A stretch of 64,000 bases of DNA from Dokdonella sp. (GTDB lineage Bacteria > Pseudomonadota > Gammaproteobacteria > Xanthomonadales > Rhodanobacteraceae): contig NZ_JAHCAP010000017.1 in the NCBI RefSeq assembly GCF_019634815.1, forward strand, positions 1 through 64,000, in the 5' to 3' direction. Below the pieces are notes generated by a model. That model was not told the DNA's origin, searched no databases, and was given only the letters and a program-made list of their open reading frames with translations. Position 1 is the first letter of the stretch; each line of letters starts with the position of its first letter. Below are positions 18,918 through 28,891 of this stretch, piece after piece. A program made the position numbers and the translations under genes.

Positions 18918-20447
18918 TCAGTCCGGCAATTCCCGGCGCAGGGCGAGTGCGGCGTCCCAATTCTCGAGCAGGGCATCGACGATCGCCGGATCGAACTTGC
19001 GCCCGCTCTGCTCGAGCATGTGTGCACGGATCTGGGCTTCGGGCCACGGTTGCTTGTAACAGCGGCGACTGCCCAGCGCATCGAAAACATCGGCCACCAT
19101 CGTCAGACGGCCGGAGATCGGAATGTCGGCGCCGCCGAGACCGTGGGGATAGCCGCTGCCGTCCCAGTTTTCGTGATGGGTGGCGGCGATCTCGGCCGCC
19201 AGACGCAGTAGCGGCCGGTTGGAACCCGAGAGCATGCGCGCACCGATCTGCGCGTGCGTGCGCATGATCGCGATCTCCTCGATCGTGTGCAGGCCCGGCT
19301 TGTTGAGGATCGTGTCGGGAATGCCGATCTTGCCGATGTCGTGCAGCGGCGCTGCATGGAGCAGCAATTCGCAGGTCGCCGCCGGCAGGCCCATATGCCG
19401 GCCGAGCAATTCGGTGAGCAGGCCAACGCGGCGCACATGCTGGGCGGTCTCCTGCGAGCGGGTCTCGGCGGCGCCGGCCAGCAGGATCACCATCTCCAGT
19501 TGCGATGACAGCAGCACATCATTGAGATGGAGGTTTTCGTAGGCGATGGCGAGATTGGAGGCGAACATTTCGAGCAGCTTGAGATCGAGCGCCGACATCG
19601 GCGGCGCCTGACTGGCGAACAGCAGCGTTTCGCTGCGTGCGCTGTTGCTGAAATGCAGCACGAAATGATCCTGCTCGAAGCAATGGGTCCGTTCGCGCAA
19701 GGCGCGCTCGAGACTGGCGGCAATCGGCTGTGGCAAGCTGCGCCGCGCGTCGCTGTCGACCAGCCCACGGAAGGCTCCGCTGGTGGCGGTGATGCGCAAT
19801 GGTGCAGATGCCTTCGCCTGTGCGTCGTCGATGGCGCAATACAGTGCGCCATGTTCGATGTTGCTGAATTGCCCGATCCGTTCGAGCACGGTGTCGGCGA
19901 ATTCGCGCACGCTGCGCTGAGCGAACACCCGCGCCGAACCGTCGATGACGTGTTCAAGTCCGACGCGATGCGCCTCGATCGCGCGCATGTCGCGGTAGGC
20001 GCGTAGCGCCGAGTACATGGTGGTCGCCAGACGCGACGCGGTGAGCTCGGTCTTCTCCTTGTAGTCATTGATGTCATAGGCAGCGATGACCTCGTGCTCA
20101 GGGGCCTGTCCGGCCTGTCCGGTGCGCAGCACGATGCGTACAAAGGGGTTGCGCAGTTCTTCGCGGATGCTGCGCACGAGGCCGAGCCCGGCCTGTTCGG
20201 ATTCCATCACCACGTCGAGCAGCACAACCGCGACATCCGCGTGCCTGGCGAGCATTTCGCGCGCCTGGGCCGCGCTGAATGCGCTGAGGAATTCAAGGCT
20301 GCGCTCGGCGAAGCGGAAGCCGCCAAGAACCAGCCGGGTGACCTCGTGAACCTCGGGCTCGTCATCGACGACGAGCACCTTCCACGGCGGCGCCGCGACG
20401 CGAACGTCGGATGGGGAAATGCGCAGATTTTCGATCACCGTTCCCAC
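18918..20447 (-). CDS. Response regulator with HD-GYP c-di-GMP phosphodiesterase domain
   Basis: A 509-residue protein that uses a GTG start at 20447 behind a purine-rich AAGGGGGG. The receiver domain is intact: VVDDEPEV, phospho-acceptor Asp in VVLLDVVM, and Lys in DYKEKTE. A central GAF-like DUF3369 region follows. The C-terminal HD-GYP domain shows HDIGKIGIPD and HHENWDGSGYP with the full metal-ligand set, so it should hydrolyse c-di-GMP. It is convergent with the propeller kinase, which lacks a receiver, so the two may form one signalling pair. That pairing is inference from position. The isovaleryl-CoA dehydrogenase gene lies upstream on the same strand, 91 bases away. Confidence 0.9.
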   Translation of the reverse strand: MGTVIENLRISPSDVRVAAPPWKVLVVDDEPEVHEVTRLVLGGFRFAERSLEFLSAFSAAQAREMLARHADVAVVLLDVVMESEQAGLGLVRSIREELRNPFVRIVLRTGQAGQAPEHEVIAAYDINDYKEKTELTASRLATTMYSALRAYRDMRAIEAHRVGLEHVIDGSARVFAQRSVREFADTVLERIGQFSNIEHGALYCAIDDAQAKASAPLRITATSGAFRGLVDSDARRSLPQPIAASLERALRERTHCFEQDHFVLHFSNSARSETLLFASQAPPMSALDLKLLEMFASNLAIAYENLHLNDVLLSSQLEMVILLAGAAETRSQETAQHVRRVGLLTELLGRHMGLPAATCELLLHAAPLHDIGKIGIPDTILNKPGLHTIEEIAIMRTHAQIGARMLSGSNRPLLRLAAEIAATHHENWDGSGYPHGLGGADIPISGRLTMVADVFDALGSRRCYKQPWPEAQIRAHMLEQSGRKFDPAIVDALLENWDAALALRRELPD

Positions 20448-20538
20448 GCGCAGCCCCCTTGCTGCTGGTGGATGCGGTCAGCCTACTCCGATGGGAGCAC
20501 TCTGCAAGCGGGCACGGCGCCGTGGCCGGGTCAAGCGC

Positions 20539-21696
20539 TCAGGATTTGCCGTGAAACAGCTCGCGGCCGATCAGCATCTGGCGGATTTCATTGGTGCCGG
20601 CGCCGATTTCGTAAAGTTTTGCATCGCGCAGGATGCGGCCGGTCGGAAACTCGTTGATGTAGCCGTTGCCGCCCAGTGACTGGATCGCTTCCAGCGCCAC
20701 CTTTACGGCGTTGCGCGAAGCGTGCAGCAGGCAGGATGCCGGATCGATGCGTGACTTGATGCCGGCATCGTAATTCTGCGCCACCGTATAGGCGTAGGCG
20801 CGCGAGGATTGCAGCATCGTGTACATGTCGGCGACCTTGGCCTGCATGATCTCGAAGGTGCCGATCGGCGCGTTGAACTGCTTGCGCTCGCGCACATAGG
20901 GCAGGGTGATGTCGAGCGCGGCCTGCATCAGGCCGATCGGGCCGCCCGAGAGCACGAGGCGTTCGGTGTCAAGTCCGCTCATCAAGACGCGCACGCCCTC
21001 GTTGACCTCGCCGATGCGGTTCTCGTCGGGGATTTCACAGTTGTCGAACACCAGTTCGCAGGTGTTGGAGCCGCGCATGCCGAGCTTGTCGAGCTTCTGC
21101 GCGGTGGAGAATCCCTTCATGCCCTTCTCGACCAGGAATGCGGTCATGCAGCGGCTGCCTGCGGGACGATGCGCGGTGCGCATGTAGACCAGCAGCACGT
21201 CGGCATCGGGGCCGTTGGTGATCCACATCTTGCTGCCGTTGGCGATCCAGCGATTGCCCTTGAGTTCGGCACGGCAGGCCATCGAACCGACCACGTCCGA
21301 ACCCGCGCCCGGCTCGCTCATCGCCAAGGCCCCGACGAATTCGCCGCTGCACAGCTTGGGCAGGTACTTCTGCTTCTGCGCGGGGCTGGCATTGTGGAAG
21401 ATGTTGTTGATGCACAGGTTGGAGTGCGCGCCGTAGGACAGGCCGACCGACCCGGATGCGCGCGAAATCTCCTCCATTGCCACCAGATGGGCGAGATAGC
21501 CCATGTCCGAGCCTCCGTATTCGCCGGCCACGGTGATGCCGAGCAGGCCCATTTCGCCGAACTTGCGCCACAGGTCGGCGGGAAAGGCGTTGTCACGATC
21601 GATCAGATCGGCGCGCGGCGCGATTTCCTTGTCGGCGAAGGCGCGCACGGTTTCGCGCAGCAGGTCGAGCTCTTCTCCAAGCGGGAACGGGCGCAT
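20539..21696 (-). CDS. liuA: Isovaleryl-CoA dehydrogenase
   Basis: The ATG at 21696 gives 385 residues, the usual size for acyl-CoA dehydrogenases; the frame continues upstream without coding character. The protein has the three-domain acyl-CoA dehydrogenase layout, with [11 protein letters not shown] and [17 protein letters not shown] for FAD and substrate binding, and [34 protein letters not shown] at the C-terminus (only short parts quoted). [19 protein letters not shown] contains the Glu that serves as base in isovaleryl-CoA dehydrogenases at this early position, which separates it from short-chain family members. It oxidises isovaleryl-CoA to 3-methylcrotonyl-CoA, feeding the LiuB/LiuD carboxylase. 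Confidence 0.94.
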   Translation of the reverse strand: MRPFPLGEELDLLRETVRAFADKEIAPRADLIDRDNAFPADLWRKFGEMGLLGITVAGEYGGSDMGYLAHLVAMEEISRASGSVGLSYGAHSNLCINNIFHNASPAQKQKYLPKLCSGEFVGALAMSEPGAGSDVVGSMACRAELKGNRWIANGSKMWITNGPDADVLLVYMRTAHRPAGSRCMTAFLVEKGMKGFSTAQKLDKLGMRGSNTCELVFDNCEIPDENRIGEVNEGVRVLMSGLDTERLVLSGGPIGLMQAALDITLPYVRERKQFNAPIGTFEIMQAKVADMYTMLQSSRAYAYTVAQNYDAGIKSRIDPASCLLHASRNAVKVALEAIQSLGGNGYINEFPTGRILRDAKLYEIGAGTNEIRQMLIGRELFHGKS

Positions 21697-21856
21697 GGCG
21701 TGAAACCTCGTGCAGATGGTCAATGTCCGCGGCCGGCCGCCGCACAGGTTGCGAACTGTGCCATATCCGGCCCCGCCCGCGCAGGCGAACATGCGGCTGC
21801 CCGAATCTGGCGGATGCGGCACGCGGGGAAGCGGGGCGATCGTGTAGGATCGCGCA

Positions 21857-21877
21857 GCAAACCGCTCGCGGGTTTGC
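21857..21877 (+). promoter_or_regulatory. Short inverted repeat ahead of the M28 peptidase gene
   Basis: GCAAACC-GCTCGCG-GGTTTGC forms a perfect 7-bp dyad with a 7-base spacer, 25 bases before the peptidase ATG. It could be an operator or a leader hairpin. No matching copy is seen elsewhere in the window, and no function is claimed. Confidence 0.3.
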
Positions 21878-21902
21878 AATGCCAAATTCCCGGGGACCCC
21901 GT

Positions 21903-23762
21903 ATGAAACCCATTCATGCCAGCGCAGCGGCGCTGCTTGCGCTTGTGAGTACGTTTTCGCTTGCTGCCGATCGCGCGGTCGTGCCGGCCTCGCATGAGGT
22001 CTATGTCGTGACCTCTCCGGAAACCCATCGCGGAATCCTCCCCCGCGCACAGGATGCACAGTTTCGCCGCAATGCCTCGGGTGCGCCGCTGGTACTCGCG
22101 CGCATGGATGCCGATGCGATCGAGGCCCTGGTGCAACACGTGCACGAGAACGAGCAGCGCTGTGGCGGCTTCTTTGCCTTTGATACTTTGCGGGAGGCCG
22201 AAGCCTTTCTGGCCGACGATCGCAGCGCCCAGGCGCAGACCCTGCCGCTGGGCGGGATCTACACGATCGACAACCACGCCAGCGTCGATCCCTGGCTCGA
22301 TCAGGTCGGCGAGGCCAACATCCGCGGCACGATCCAGACCCTGTCGGCCTTCCGCAATCGCTACTACACGAGCAGCTACGGGACCCAGGCTGCGCAGTGG
22401 ATCGGCGACCAGTGGCAGGCCCTGGCCGCGGGTCGCAGTGACGTGAGCGTGGAACTGTTCACCGCCTGTGGCAATTGCGGCGGTCAGCCGTCGGTGATCA
22501 TGACCCTCGCCGGCAACGAGCTTGCCAACGAGGTCGTGGTGATCGGCGGCCACCTTGATTCGACCAGCAGCAGTGGCGGGGGCAACGAGCGGATCGCGCC
22601 GGGCGCCGATGATGATGCCTCGGGCATCGCCACCATCACCGAAGTCGCGCGCATTGCGCTCGCGAGCGGCTGGAAGCCCAAGCGCACGATCAAGTTCATG
22701 GGCTACGCGGCCGAAGAGGTTGGCCTGCGCGGCTCGACGGCGATCGCGGCGCAATACCAGGCCGACGGCGTCAACGTGGTGGGCGTGCTGCAACTGGACA
22801 TGACCAACTACAAGGACGGCGCGCCCTACGACATGCAGCTGATCAGCGACAATTCGAATGCCGACCTCAAGACCTATTTCGGCGAGTTGTTCGCGGCCTA
22901 TCTCGCGCCGCGTGGTCTGGTACTCAGCGATCTGGCCTGTGGTTATGGCTGCTCCGACCACGCATCATGGACGGCCGAGGGGTATCCGGCGGCGATGATG
23001 TTCGAGGCGGGCAAGCCGCGCAATCCCAATGATCCCTGGGACCTCGGGGACTTCCCGTACATCCACACCACCGGCGACACACTCGCCAACATGGGCAACT
23101 CGGCGATCCACAGCCTCAAGTTCGCGCAGTTCGGCCTCGCCTTCATCGGCGAGCTCGGCAAGACCCATGTCGGTTCGACCAACCAGGCGCCCACCGCGGC
23201 TTTCAGCGTTCTGGCCAATGGCATGAGCGTGCAGTTCACCGATGCTTCGAGCGATACCGACGGCACGATCGTTTCACGGCAGTGGGATTTCGGTGACGGC
23301 AGCACCTCGACCCAAACCAATCCGCTCAAGGCCTATGCCGCGGTCGGCACCTACCAGGTCGCGCTGACCGTGACCGATGACGGTGGCCTGCCCAACCTGC
23401 ACAGCGAGTCGATCGCGGTCGACAATGGCGTGGTTGCGCTGGCCAATGGGGTCACGCATGCGGGGGTCGCGGCGCTGCAGGATGCCGATCAGGAATTCAC
23501 GCTGGCGGTACCGCCCGGCCAGACGCGTCTGGAATTCTCGCTCGCGGGTACCCCGGGCGAGGATCCCGACCTCACGGTATCCCTGAATGGCAGCGTCGTG
23601 TGCACGTCGGAATCGGCGGGTGCGAACGAGACTTGCGTGATCGATTCGCCGGCAGCCGGCAGCTGGCATGCGAGCGTGCATGCCGCGTCCGCACTCGGCG
23701 GATTTTCGATCATCGGCAGTTTCGATGCGCTCGATCGCATCTTTGCCGACGCCTTCGAATGA
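21903..23762 (+). CDS. Secreted M28 zinc aminopeptidase with PKD and C-terminal domains
   Basis: The ATG at 21903 starts a signal peptide ([22 protein letters not shown]), giving 619 residues. The M28 catalytic domain shows the two-zinc ligand set in order: His/Asp in GGHLDSTS, Asp in PGADDDASG, Glu pair in AAEEVGLRG, Asp in [10 protein letters not shown], and a late His in YIHTTGDT. It resembles secreted bacterial leucyl aminopeptidases. A PKD domain (about 425-505, [20 protein letters not shown]) and a pre-peptidase C-terminal-like domain follow. The chain ends [10 protein letters not shown], a short C-terminal tag I associate with exported proteins of this bacterial group. Released amino acids could feed the adjacent catabolic genes, but no direct link is shown. 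Confidence 0.9.
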   Translation: MKPIHASAAALLALVSTFSLAADRAVVPASHEVYVVTSPETHRGILPRAQDAQFRRNASGAPLVLARMDADAIEALVQHVHENEQRCGGFFAFDTLREAEAFLADDRSAQAQTLPLGGIYTIDNHASVDPWLDQVGEANIRGTIQTLSAFRNRYYTSSYGTQAAQWIGDQWQALAAGRSDVSVELFTACGNCGGQPSVIMTLAGNELANEVVVIGGHLDSTSSSGGGNERIAPGADDDASGIATITEVARIALASGWKPKRTIKFMGYAAEEVGLRGSTAIAAQYQADGVNVVGVLQLDMTNYKDGAPYDMQLISDNSNADLKTYFGELFAAYLAPRGLVLSDLACGYGCSDHASWTAEGYPAAMMFEAGKPRNPNDPWDLGDFPYIHTTGDTLANMGNSAIHSLKFAQFGLAFIGELGKTHVGSTNQAPTAAFSVLANGMSVQFTDASSDTDGTIVSRQWDFGDGSTSTQTNPLKAYAAVGTYQVALTVTDDGGLPNLHSESIAVDNGVVALANGVTHAGVAALQDADQEFTLAVPPGQTRLEFSLAGTPGEDPDLTVSLNGSVVCTSESAGANETCVIDSPAAGSWHASVHAASALGGFSIIGSFDALDRIFADAFE

Positions 23763-23766
23763 CGAA

Positions 23767-23790
23767 CGAGGCCCACTTTCGCGGGCCTCG
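23767..23790. terminator. Hairpin between convergent peptidase and leucine dehydrogenase genes
   Basis: CGAGGCCC-ACTTTCGC-GGGCCTCG makes an 8-bp GC-rich stem 4 bases after the peptidase stop and 56 bases after the leucine dehydrogenase stop on the other strand. There is no T-run on either side, so termination efficiency is uncertain. Position suggests a shared transcript end. Confidence 0.5.
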
Positions 23791-23846
23791 CGTGGACGGC
23801 TTGCTGCATCCGGCCACGGACGAATCCGTCGCCGTGCTTGCGGGGT

Positions 23847-24950
23847 TTACTGGCCGCGCATGCGGCCGAGGAAGCGCGGGCCGTTGTTGCCCATGCTCGG
23901 CAGCTTGATCTTGCCGATGGCGCTGATGCGCTCTTCGGCCATGCGATCGGCGGCCTTGTAGCTGGGAATGCCATCGCGCTTGGCGATCTGGAAGATGCGA
24001 CCGACGTTGTAGTAGATCGTGCGCATCATGCGCATCGCGCGTTCGCGGTTGTAGCCGTCGATCTCGAGCGAGACGTTCATCACGCCGCCGGCGTTGACGG
24101 CGTAATCAGGCGCATAGAGCACGCCGCGCTTGTTCAGCTCGTCGCCGATCGAATCGTCGGCGAGCTGGTTGTTGGCGGCGCCGCAGATGATCTTGGCCTT
24201 GATGCGATCGATGGTCTTGGTGTTGAGCGTGCCGCCCAGTGCGCAGGGGCTGTAGACATCGGCGTCGACATCGTAGATCTCGTCGAGCCCGACCGCGGTG
24301 CAGCCGTGTTCGTCGACCGCGCTCTGCACGCGGTCCTTGTGGATGTCGGTGACGAACACCTTGGCGCCCTGTTCACGCAGCAGCTTGACGAATTCCATGC
24401 CGACGTGGCCCAGGCCCTGCACGGCGAAGCTGCGCTTGCCGATTTCCTCGTTGCCGTATTGGTGATTGAGTGCCGCCATCAGGCCCTGCAGCGTGCCGAA
24501 GGCGGTGAACGGCGAGGGATCGCCCGAGCCGCCGTGCACCTGATGCACGCCGGTGACAAATTCGGTTTCGCGGAACACGTATTCCATGTCGTTGACGTCG
24601 ATGCCGACGTCCTCGGCAGTGATGTAGCGGCCGCTGAGCGTATTGACGAAACGTCCGAACGCGCGGAACAGCGCCTCGGACTTGTCCTTGCTCGGGTCAC
24701 CGATGATCACCGCCTTGCCGCCGCCGAGGTTGAGGCCGGCGACGGCATTCTTGTAGGTCATGCCGCGCGACAGGCGCAGCACGTCGTTGAGCGCTTCCTC
24801 CTCGCTCTTGTACGGCCACATGCGCAGGCCACCGAGGGCAGGGCCGAGCACGCTGTTGTGAATGGCGATGATCGCCTTGAGACCGGCGTCCTTGCTGTGG
24901 CAAAAGACGACCTGCTCGTGGCCGGTGTTGGCGAGGGTTTCGAAAATCAT
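23847..24950 (-). CDS. Leucine dehydrogenase (Glu/Leu/Phe/Val dehydrogenase family)
   Basis: The ATG at 24950 with GGAG upstream gives 367 residues, the normal length for leucine/valine dehydrogenases. The catalytic lysines are seen as Lys67 (GMTYKNAV) and Lys79 (NLGGGKAV), and the NAD-binding domain has VQGLGHVGM. The enzyme reversibly deaminates branched-chain amino acids to keto acids with NAD, the entry step of the catabolic route encoded around it. The GGGKAVIIGDP motif and length fit leucine dehydrogenase better than glutamate dehydrogenase. It is divergent from icmF across a 267-base intergenic region. Confidence 0.92.
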   Translation of the reverse strand: MIFETLANTGHEQVVFCHSKDAGLKAIIAIHNSVLGPALGGLRMWPYKSEEEALNDVLRLSRGMTYKNAVAGLNLGGGKAVIIGDPSKDKSEALFRAFGRFVNTLSGRYITAEDVGIDVNDMEYVFRETEFVTGVHQVHGGSGDPSPFTAFGTLQGLMAALNHQYGNEEIGKRSFAVQGLGHVGMEFVKLLREQGAKVFVTDIHKDRVQSAVDEHGCTAVGLDEIYDVDADVYSPCALGGTLNTKTIDRIKAKIICGAANNQLADDSIGDELNKRGVLYAPDYAVNAGGVMNVSLEIDGYNRERAMRMMRTIYYNVGRIFQIAKRDGIPSYKAADRMAEERISAIGKIKLPSMGNNGPRFLGRMRGQ

Positions 24951-25167
24951 GGCAACTCCTGCGGGCCCGCGGTGCCTGCGAAGCGCGATGGTGAGGCGGG
25001 CGTGTGGTGGAAAAACCAGTGGTGGAACGGACGCAATGCAGCCGGATCTGCCGGCAAGGGCGCGTAGTGTAGTCGCGCCGGCAGCGGCGGGACAGTGCGC
25101 GGTGCAGCACTGACGCAAGGCGGGGGCATGGCCGATCCGAGGCGCGGCGGGGATCGGCGCATCGTTG

Positions 25168-25173
25168 TAAAAT
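25168..25173 (+). promoter_or_regulatory. Possible -10 element of the icmF promoter
   Basis: TTGTAAAAT at 25165-25173 contains TAAAAT, the best AT-rich -10 candidate in the otherwise GC-rich region between leucine dehydrogenase and icmF. No good -35 is present. The start codon is 44 bases downstream. Confidence 0.3.
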
Positions 25174-25217
25174 CAGGGTTCCGCGCGCAGCAAATGCCCT
25201 CAGCGAGACGCCATTTC

Positions 25218-28200
25218 ATGAGCATCCCCGCCACTTCCGTAGCCGCTCCCGCGACCGAGCAGCGTCCGCTGCGCTTCGTCACTGCCGCCAGCCTGTTCGA
25301 TGGGCATGATGCCGCGATCAACATCATGCGCCGCCTGATCCAGGCGCAGGGCGCCGAAGTCGTGCACCTTGGCCACAACCGCGCGGTGGAAGACGTGGTG
25401 CGTGCGGCATTGCAGGAAGACGCCGATGCGATCGCGCTGTCCTCGTATCAGGGCGGCCACGTTGAATACTTCAAGTACATGGTCGACATGCTCAAGCAGC
25501 GTGGCGCCGGGCATGTGCGCGTGTTCGGCGGCGGTGGCGGCACGATCACGCCCGAGGAAATCCGCGAACTGCAAGACTACGGCGTAGAGCGCATCTACCA
25601 CCCCAATGACGGCATGCACATGGGTCTGGTGCACATGATCGAGGACGTGGTCGCGCGTGCCGGGCGCAATCGCGATGGCGCAGGCGGCAAGGCGGCAACG
25701 TCGATGGTGCAGGTCGACGTCGATGACGAGATCGCGGTCGGGCGCATGCTCAGTGCAATCGAGAACGGCGCCTTCTCCGAAGCCGAACTTTCCTTGCTGC
25801 GCAAGGGTTGGGCTGCGCGACGCCCGGATTCGCGTTCGACGACGCCGGTCGTGGGTGTCACCGGCACCGGCGGCGCCGGCAAGTCGAGCGTGGTCGATGA
25901 GCTCCTGTTGCGCTTCCTGCATGCGTTTCCGCAGATGCGCATCGCGGTACTCGCGGTCGATCCGACCCGTCGCCGTTCGGGCGGCGCCCTGCTCGGCGAT
26001 CGCATCCGCATGAACGCCTTGCGCAGCCATCGCGTGTTCATGCGTTCGATGGCCACGCGCCGCCAACATGCGGCGACCAACGTGATGCTCAAGGACTGCA
26101 TCGCCTTCCTCAAGGCGCAGGCCTTCGATCTGGTGCTGGTCGAAACGGCGGGCATTGGCCAGTCGGATTCGGAGATCGTCGACCTCGTCGATTTTCCGGT
26201 CTACGTGATGACCAGCGATTACGGCGCGGCCTCGCAGCTGGAAAAGATCGACATGCTCGACTTCGCCGAGTTGATCGTGCTCAACAAGTACGATCGCCGC
26301 GGCGCCGAGGATGCGCTGCGCGATGTGCGCAAGCAGTGGAAGCGCAATCACGTTGCCTTCAAGACCGCCGACGAGGACGTGCCGGTCTATCCGACCATCG
26401 CCAGTCAGTTCAACGATCCCGGCGTGACCTGGATGTTTGTCAATCTCTGCCGCCTGTTGCGCGAAAAATTGGGCCGGGTTCATCTTTCGGACGCGGCGAC
26501 GGGCGGGGCGGGGAGTGGGTCGAAAATCGACTCCGATGCCATGTCTTCACGTTGCGACCTCGATCCGCAGCTCGACACCGCGCTGAAGGAACCGCGCGCG
26601 ACCGTGCTGATCCCCGGCAGTCGCGTGCGCTATCTCGCCGAGATCGCCGAGCAGGGCCGCGCGATCAACGCCGGCATCGAGAAACAGGCCGAGGCCGCCG
26701 ACCGCGCGCAAGCGTTCTGGCAGGCGCTGCACGAGCTGGGTGATGCGCAATTGCCCAAGGCGCTCGACCTCTACGATGCGGGCGCTCTCGCGGAGCGGAG
26801 CGTGCTCTGCTCCGATGCTGCGGGAAGCAGCGGAGCAAGCTCCGCTCTACCGGGTCCTGTGGACCGCAGCCTGCTGATTCTGCGCCAGCGCTACAACGAC
26901 GCGGTGCAGGCGCTGACCAGCGAAAACCTCAAGCTTCTGCGCGAATGGCCTTCGCGGCTGAAGTCGATCACCGACCAGGTCAACGAGTACGAGGTGCGTG
27001 GCAAGGCGATCAAGGTCGAGAACTACCGCGAGTCGCTTTCGCATCAGCAGATCCCCAAGATCGCCGCGCCGAGCTACAAGTCCTGGGGCGAATTGCTGAC
27101 CTTCCTCGGCAAGGAAAACCTGCCCGGCGCCTATCCCTACACCGGGGGCGTCTATCCGTATCGGCGCAGCGGCGAGGATCCGATCCGCATGTTCGCCGGC
27201 GAAGGCACGCCCGAGCGCACCAATCGCCGCTTCCACTACCTCAGCCAGGGCCTGCCTGCGGCGCGACTTTCGACCGCGTTCGACAGCGTGACGCTGTATG
27301 GCGAGGATCCCGCGCCGCGCCCCGACATCTACGGCAAGATCGGCAATTCGGGCGTCAACGTGCCCACGCTCGATGACATGAAGAAGCTCTATTCGGGCTT
27401 CGATCTGTGCGCCCCGACCACCTCGGTGTCGATGACGATCAACGGTCCCGCACCGATGATCCTCGCGATGTTCATGAACACCGCGATCGACCAGCAGGTG
27501 GAGAAATATCTCAAGGCCGATCCGGCGCGCTGGGCCGCGGCACAGCAGAAGATCGCGAGCCTGTTCGCCGGCCGCGAGCAGCCGCGCTATCACGGCGAGC
27601 TGCCGAACGGCAACGATGGCCTTGGCCTCGCCCTGCTCGGCGTCACCGGCGATCAAATCGTCGATGCAGCGACCTATGCGCAGATCAAGGCGCAGACGCT
27701 GTCGACCGTGCGCGGCACGGTGCAGGCCGACATTCTCAAGGAAGACCAGGCGCAAAACACCTGCATCTTCTCCACCGAGTTCGCGCTGCGCATGATGGGC
27801 GACATCCAGCAGTATTTCATCGACCACAAGGTGCGCAATTTCTACTCGGTGTCGATCTCGGGTTATCACATTGCCGAGGCCGGTGCGAACCCGATCAGCC
27901 AGCTCGCCTTCACGCTCTCCAACGGTCTCACCATCGTCGAGTATTACCTCGCGCGCGGCATGCACATCGACGATTTTGCGCCCAATCTGTCGTTCTTCTT
28001 CAGCAACGGCATGGATCCGGAGTACACCGTGATCGGGCGCGTCGCGCGGCGCATCTGGGCGCGCGCAATGCGCGAACGCTATGGCGCCAACGAACGCAGC
28101 CAGATGATGAAGTACCACATCCAGACTTCGGGGCGCTCGCTGCACGCGCAGGAAATCCAGTTCAACGACATCCGCACCACGTTGCAGGCGCTGTATGCGC

Positions 28201-28880
28201 TGTTCGACAACTGCAACAGCCTGCACACCAATGCCTACGACGAGGCGATCACCACGCCGACCGAGGAAAGCGTACGCCGCGCGGTCGCGATCCAGATGAT
28301 CATCAACAAGGAGCTCGGGCTCAACTTCTGCGAAAACCCCTGGCAGGGCAGTTTCATCGTCGACAAGCTCACCGACATCGTCGAGGAAGCCGTCTACAGG
28401 GAATTCGAGGCGATCAGCGAGCGCGGCGGCGTGCTTGGCGCGATGGACACCATGTACCAGCGCGGCAAGATCCAGGAAGAAAGCCTCTACTACGAACACA
28501 AGAAGCACGATGGCAGTCTGCCCCTGGTCGGCGTCAACACCTTTCTCGGTAAGGACGGTCATTCCGATGTTGCCACCGAGATCGAGCTGATCCGTTCGAC
28601 CGAAGAAGAGAAGACGCAGCAGATCACCAACGTGCGCGCGTGGCAGGGTAATCGCAATCCGCTGGCGCCAGCGGGCGAGACTTCACGCGGGCATGGCGCC
28701 GATGTCGACGAGGCCGATACCGATGCCCACGACGGGCATGGCTTGCGCTATTTGCAGGAGACCGCGCGTGCGCGCCGCAACGTGTTCGAGTCGCTGATGG
28801 AAGCGGTCAAGACCCACAGTCTCGGCCAGATCAGCCATGCGCTCTACGACGTCGGCGGCGAGTACCGGCGCAACATGTGA
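25218..28880 (+). CDS. icmF: Fused isobutyryl-CoA mutase IcmF
   Basis: The ATG at 25218 gives 1220 residues. The protein fuses three parts. A B12-binding domain comes first, with FDGHDAAI and His30 as the likely cobalt ligand. A MeaI/ArgK-type chaperone GTPase follows, with GTGGAGKS at 216-223 and NKYD. The methylmalonyl-CoA-mutase-like catalytic domain starts around residue 560, with [18 protein letters not shown] and [11 protein letters not shown]. It interconverts isobutyryl- and n-butyryl-CoA, and relatives also act on isovaleryl-CoA. Characterised IcmFs are nearer 1090 residues. Here extra sequence lies in the linker (about 520-548, repeat-derived, see 26781-26850), in a segment near 430, and near the C-terminus ([20 protein letters not shown] region). 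It sits opposite leucine dehydrogenase, in keeping with valine/leucine catabolism. Confidence 0.94.
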   Translation: MSIPATSVAAPATEQRPLRFVTAASLFDGHDAAINIMRRLIQAQGAEVVHLGHNRAVEDVVRAALQEDADAIALSSYQGGHVEYFKYMVDMLKQRGAGHVRVFGGGGGTITPEEIRELQDYGVERIYHPNDGMHMGLVHMIEDVVARAGRNRDGAGGKAATSMVQVDVDDEIAVGRMLSAIENGAFSEAELSLLRKGWAARRPDSRSTTPVVGVTGTGGAGKSSVVDELLLRFLHAFPQMRIAVLAVDPTRRRSGGALLGDRIRMNALRSHRVFMRSMATRRQHAATNVMLKDCIAFLKAQAFDLVLVETAGIGQSDSEIVDLVDFPVYVMTSDYGAASQLEKIDMLDFAELIVLNKYDRRGAEDALRDVRKQWKRNHVAFKTADEDVPVYPTIASQFNDPGVTWMFVNLCRLLREKLGRVHLSDAATGGAGSGSKIDSDAMSSRCDLDPQLDTALKEPRATVLIPGSRVRYLAEIAEQGRAINAGIEKQAEAADRAQAFWQALHELGDAQLPKALDLYDAGALAERSVLCSDAAGSSGASSALPGPVDRSLLILRQRYNDAVQALTSENLKLLREWPSRLKSITDQVNEYEVRGKAIKVENYRESLSHQQIPKIAAPSYKSWGELLTFLGKENLPGAYPYTGGVYPYRRSGEDPIRMFAGEGTPERTNRRFHYLSQGLPAARLSTAFDSVTLYGEDPAPRPDIYGKIGNSGVNVPTLDDMKKLYSGFDLCAPTTSVSMTINGPAPMILAMFMNTAIDQQVEKYLKADPARWAAAQQKIASLFAGREQPRYHGELPNGNDGLGLALLGVTGDQIVDAATYAQIKAQTLSTVRGTVQADILKEDQAQNTCIFSTEFALRMMGDIQQYFIDHKVRNFYSVSISGYHIAEAGANPISQLAFTLSNGLTIVEYYLARGMHIDDFAPNLSFFFSNGMDPEYTVIGRVARRIWARAMRERYGANERSQMMKYHIQTSGRSLHAQEIQFNDIRTTLQALYALFDNCNSLHTNAYDEAITTPTEESVRRAVAIQMIINKELGLNFCENPWQGSFIVDKLTDIVEEAVYREFEAISERGGVLGAMDTMYQRGKIQEESLYYEHKKHDGSLPLVGVNTFLGKDGHSDVATEIELIRSTEEEKTQQITNVRAWQGNRNPLAPAGETSRGHGADVDEADTDAHDGHGLRYLQETARARRNVFESLMEAVKTHSLGQISHALYDVGGEYRRNM
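26781..26850 (-). repeat. GTAG-headed palindrome lying in frame inside icmF
   Basis: The segment 26827-26850 reads, on the minus strand, as GTAGAGCGGAGCTTGCTCCG followed by CTGC. It is identical over 24 bases to intergenic copies at 39648-39671 and 39892-39915. A second, imperfect palindrome (GGAGCGGAGCGTGCTCTGCT) lies just before it at 26792-26811, so the pair resembles a two-hairpin REP unit. It is translated as part of the linker between the GTPase and mutase domains of IcmF (about residues 522-544, including SGASSALPG) without breaking the frame. Confidence 0.85.
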
Positions 28881-28891
28881 GGCGCGGCGAT

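Noticed and set aside
20448..20538. Possible small gene between isovaleryl-CoA dehydrogenase and the HD-GYP regulator
   Set aside because: Only 91 bases, with no start preceded by a binding site; it more likely holds the regulator's promoter.
24951..25217. Possible cobalamin riboswitch before icmF
   Set aside because: The 267-base gap lacks a recognisable B12-box or conserved core that I could identify by eye.
26490..26550. Possible frameshift in icmF where the sequence becomes low-complexity
   Set aside because: The frame stays open and the downstream motifs of the mutase domain continue in the same frame, so it reads as an inserted linker.
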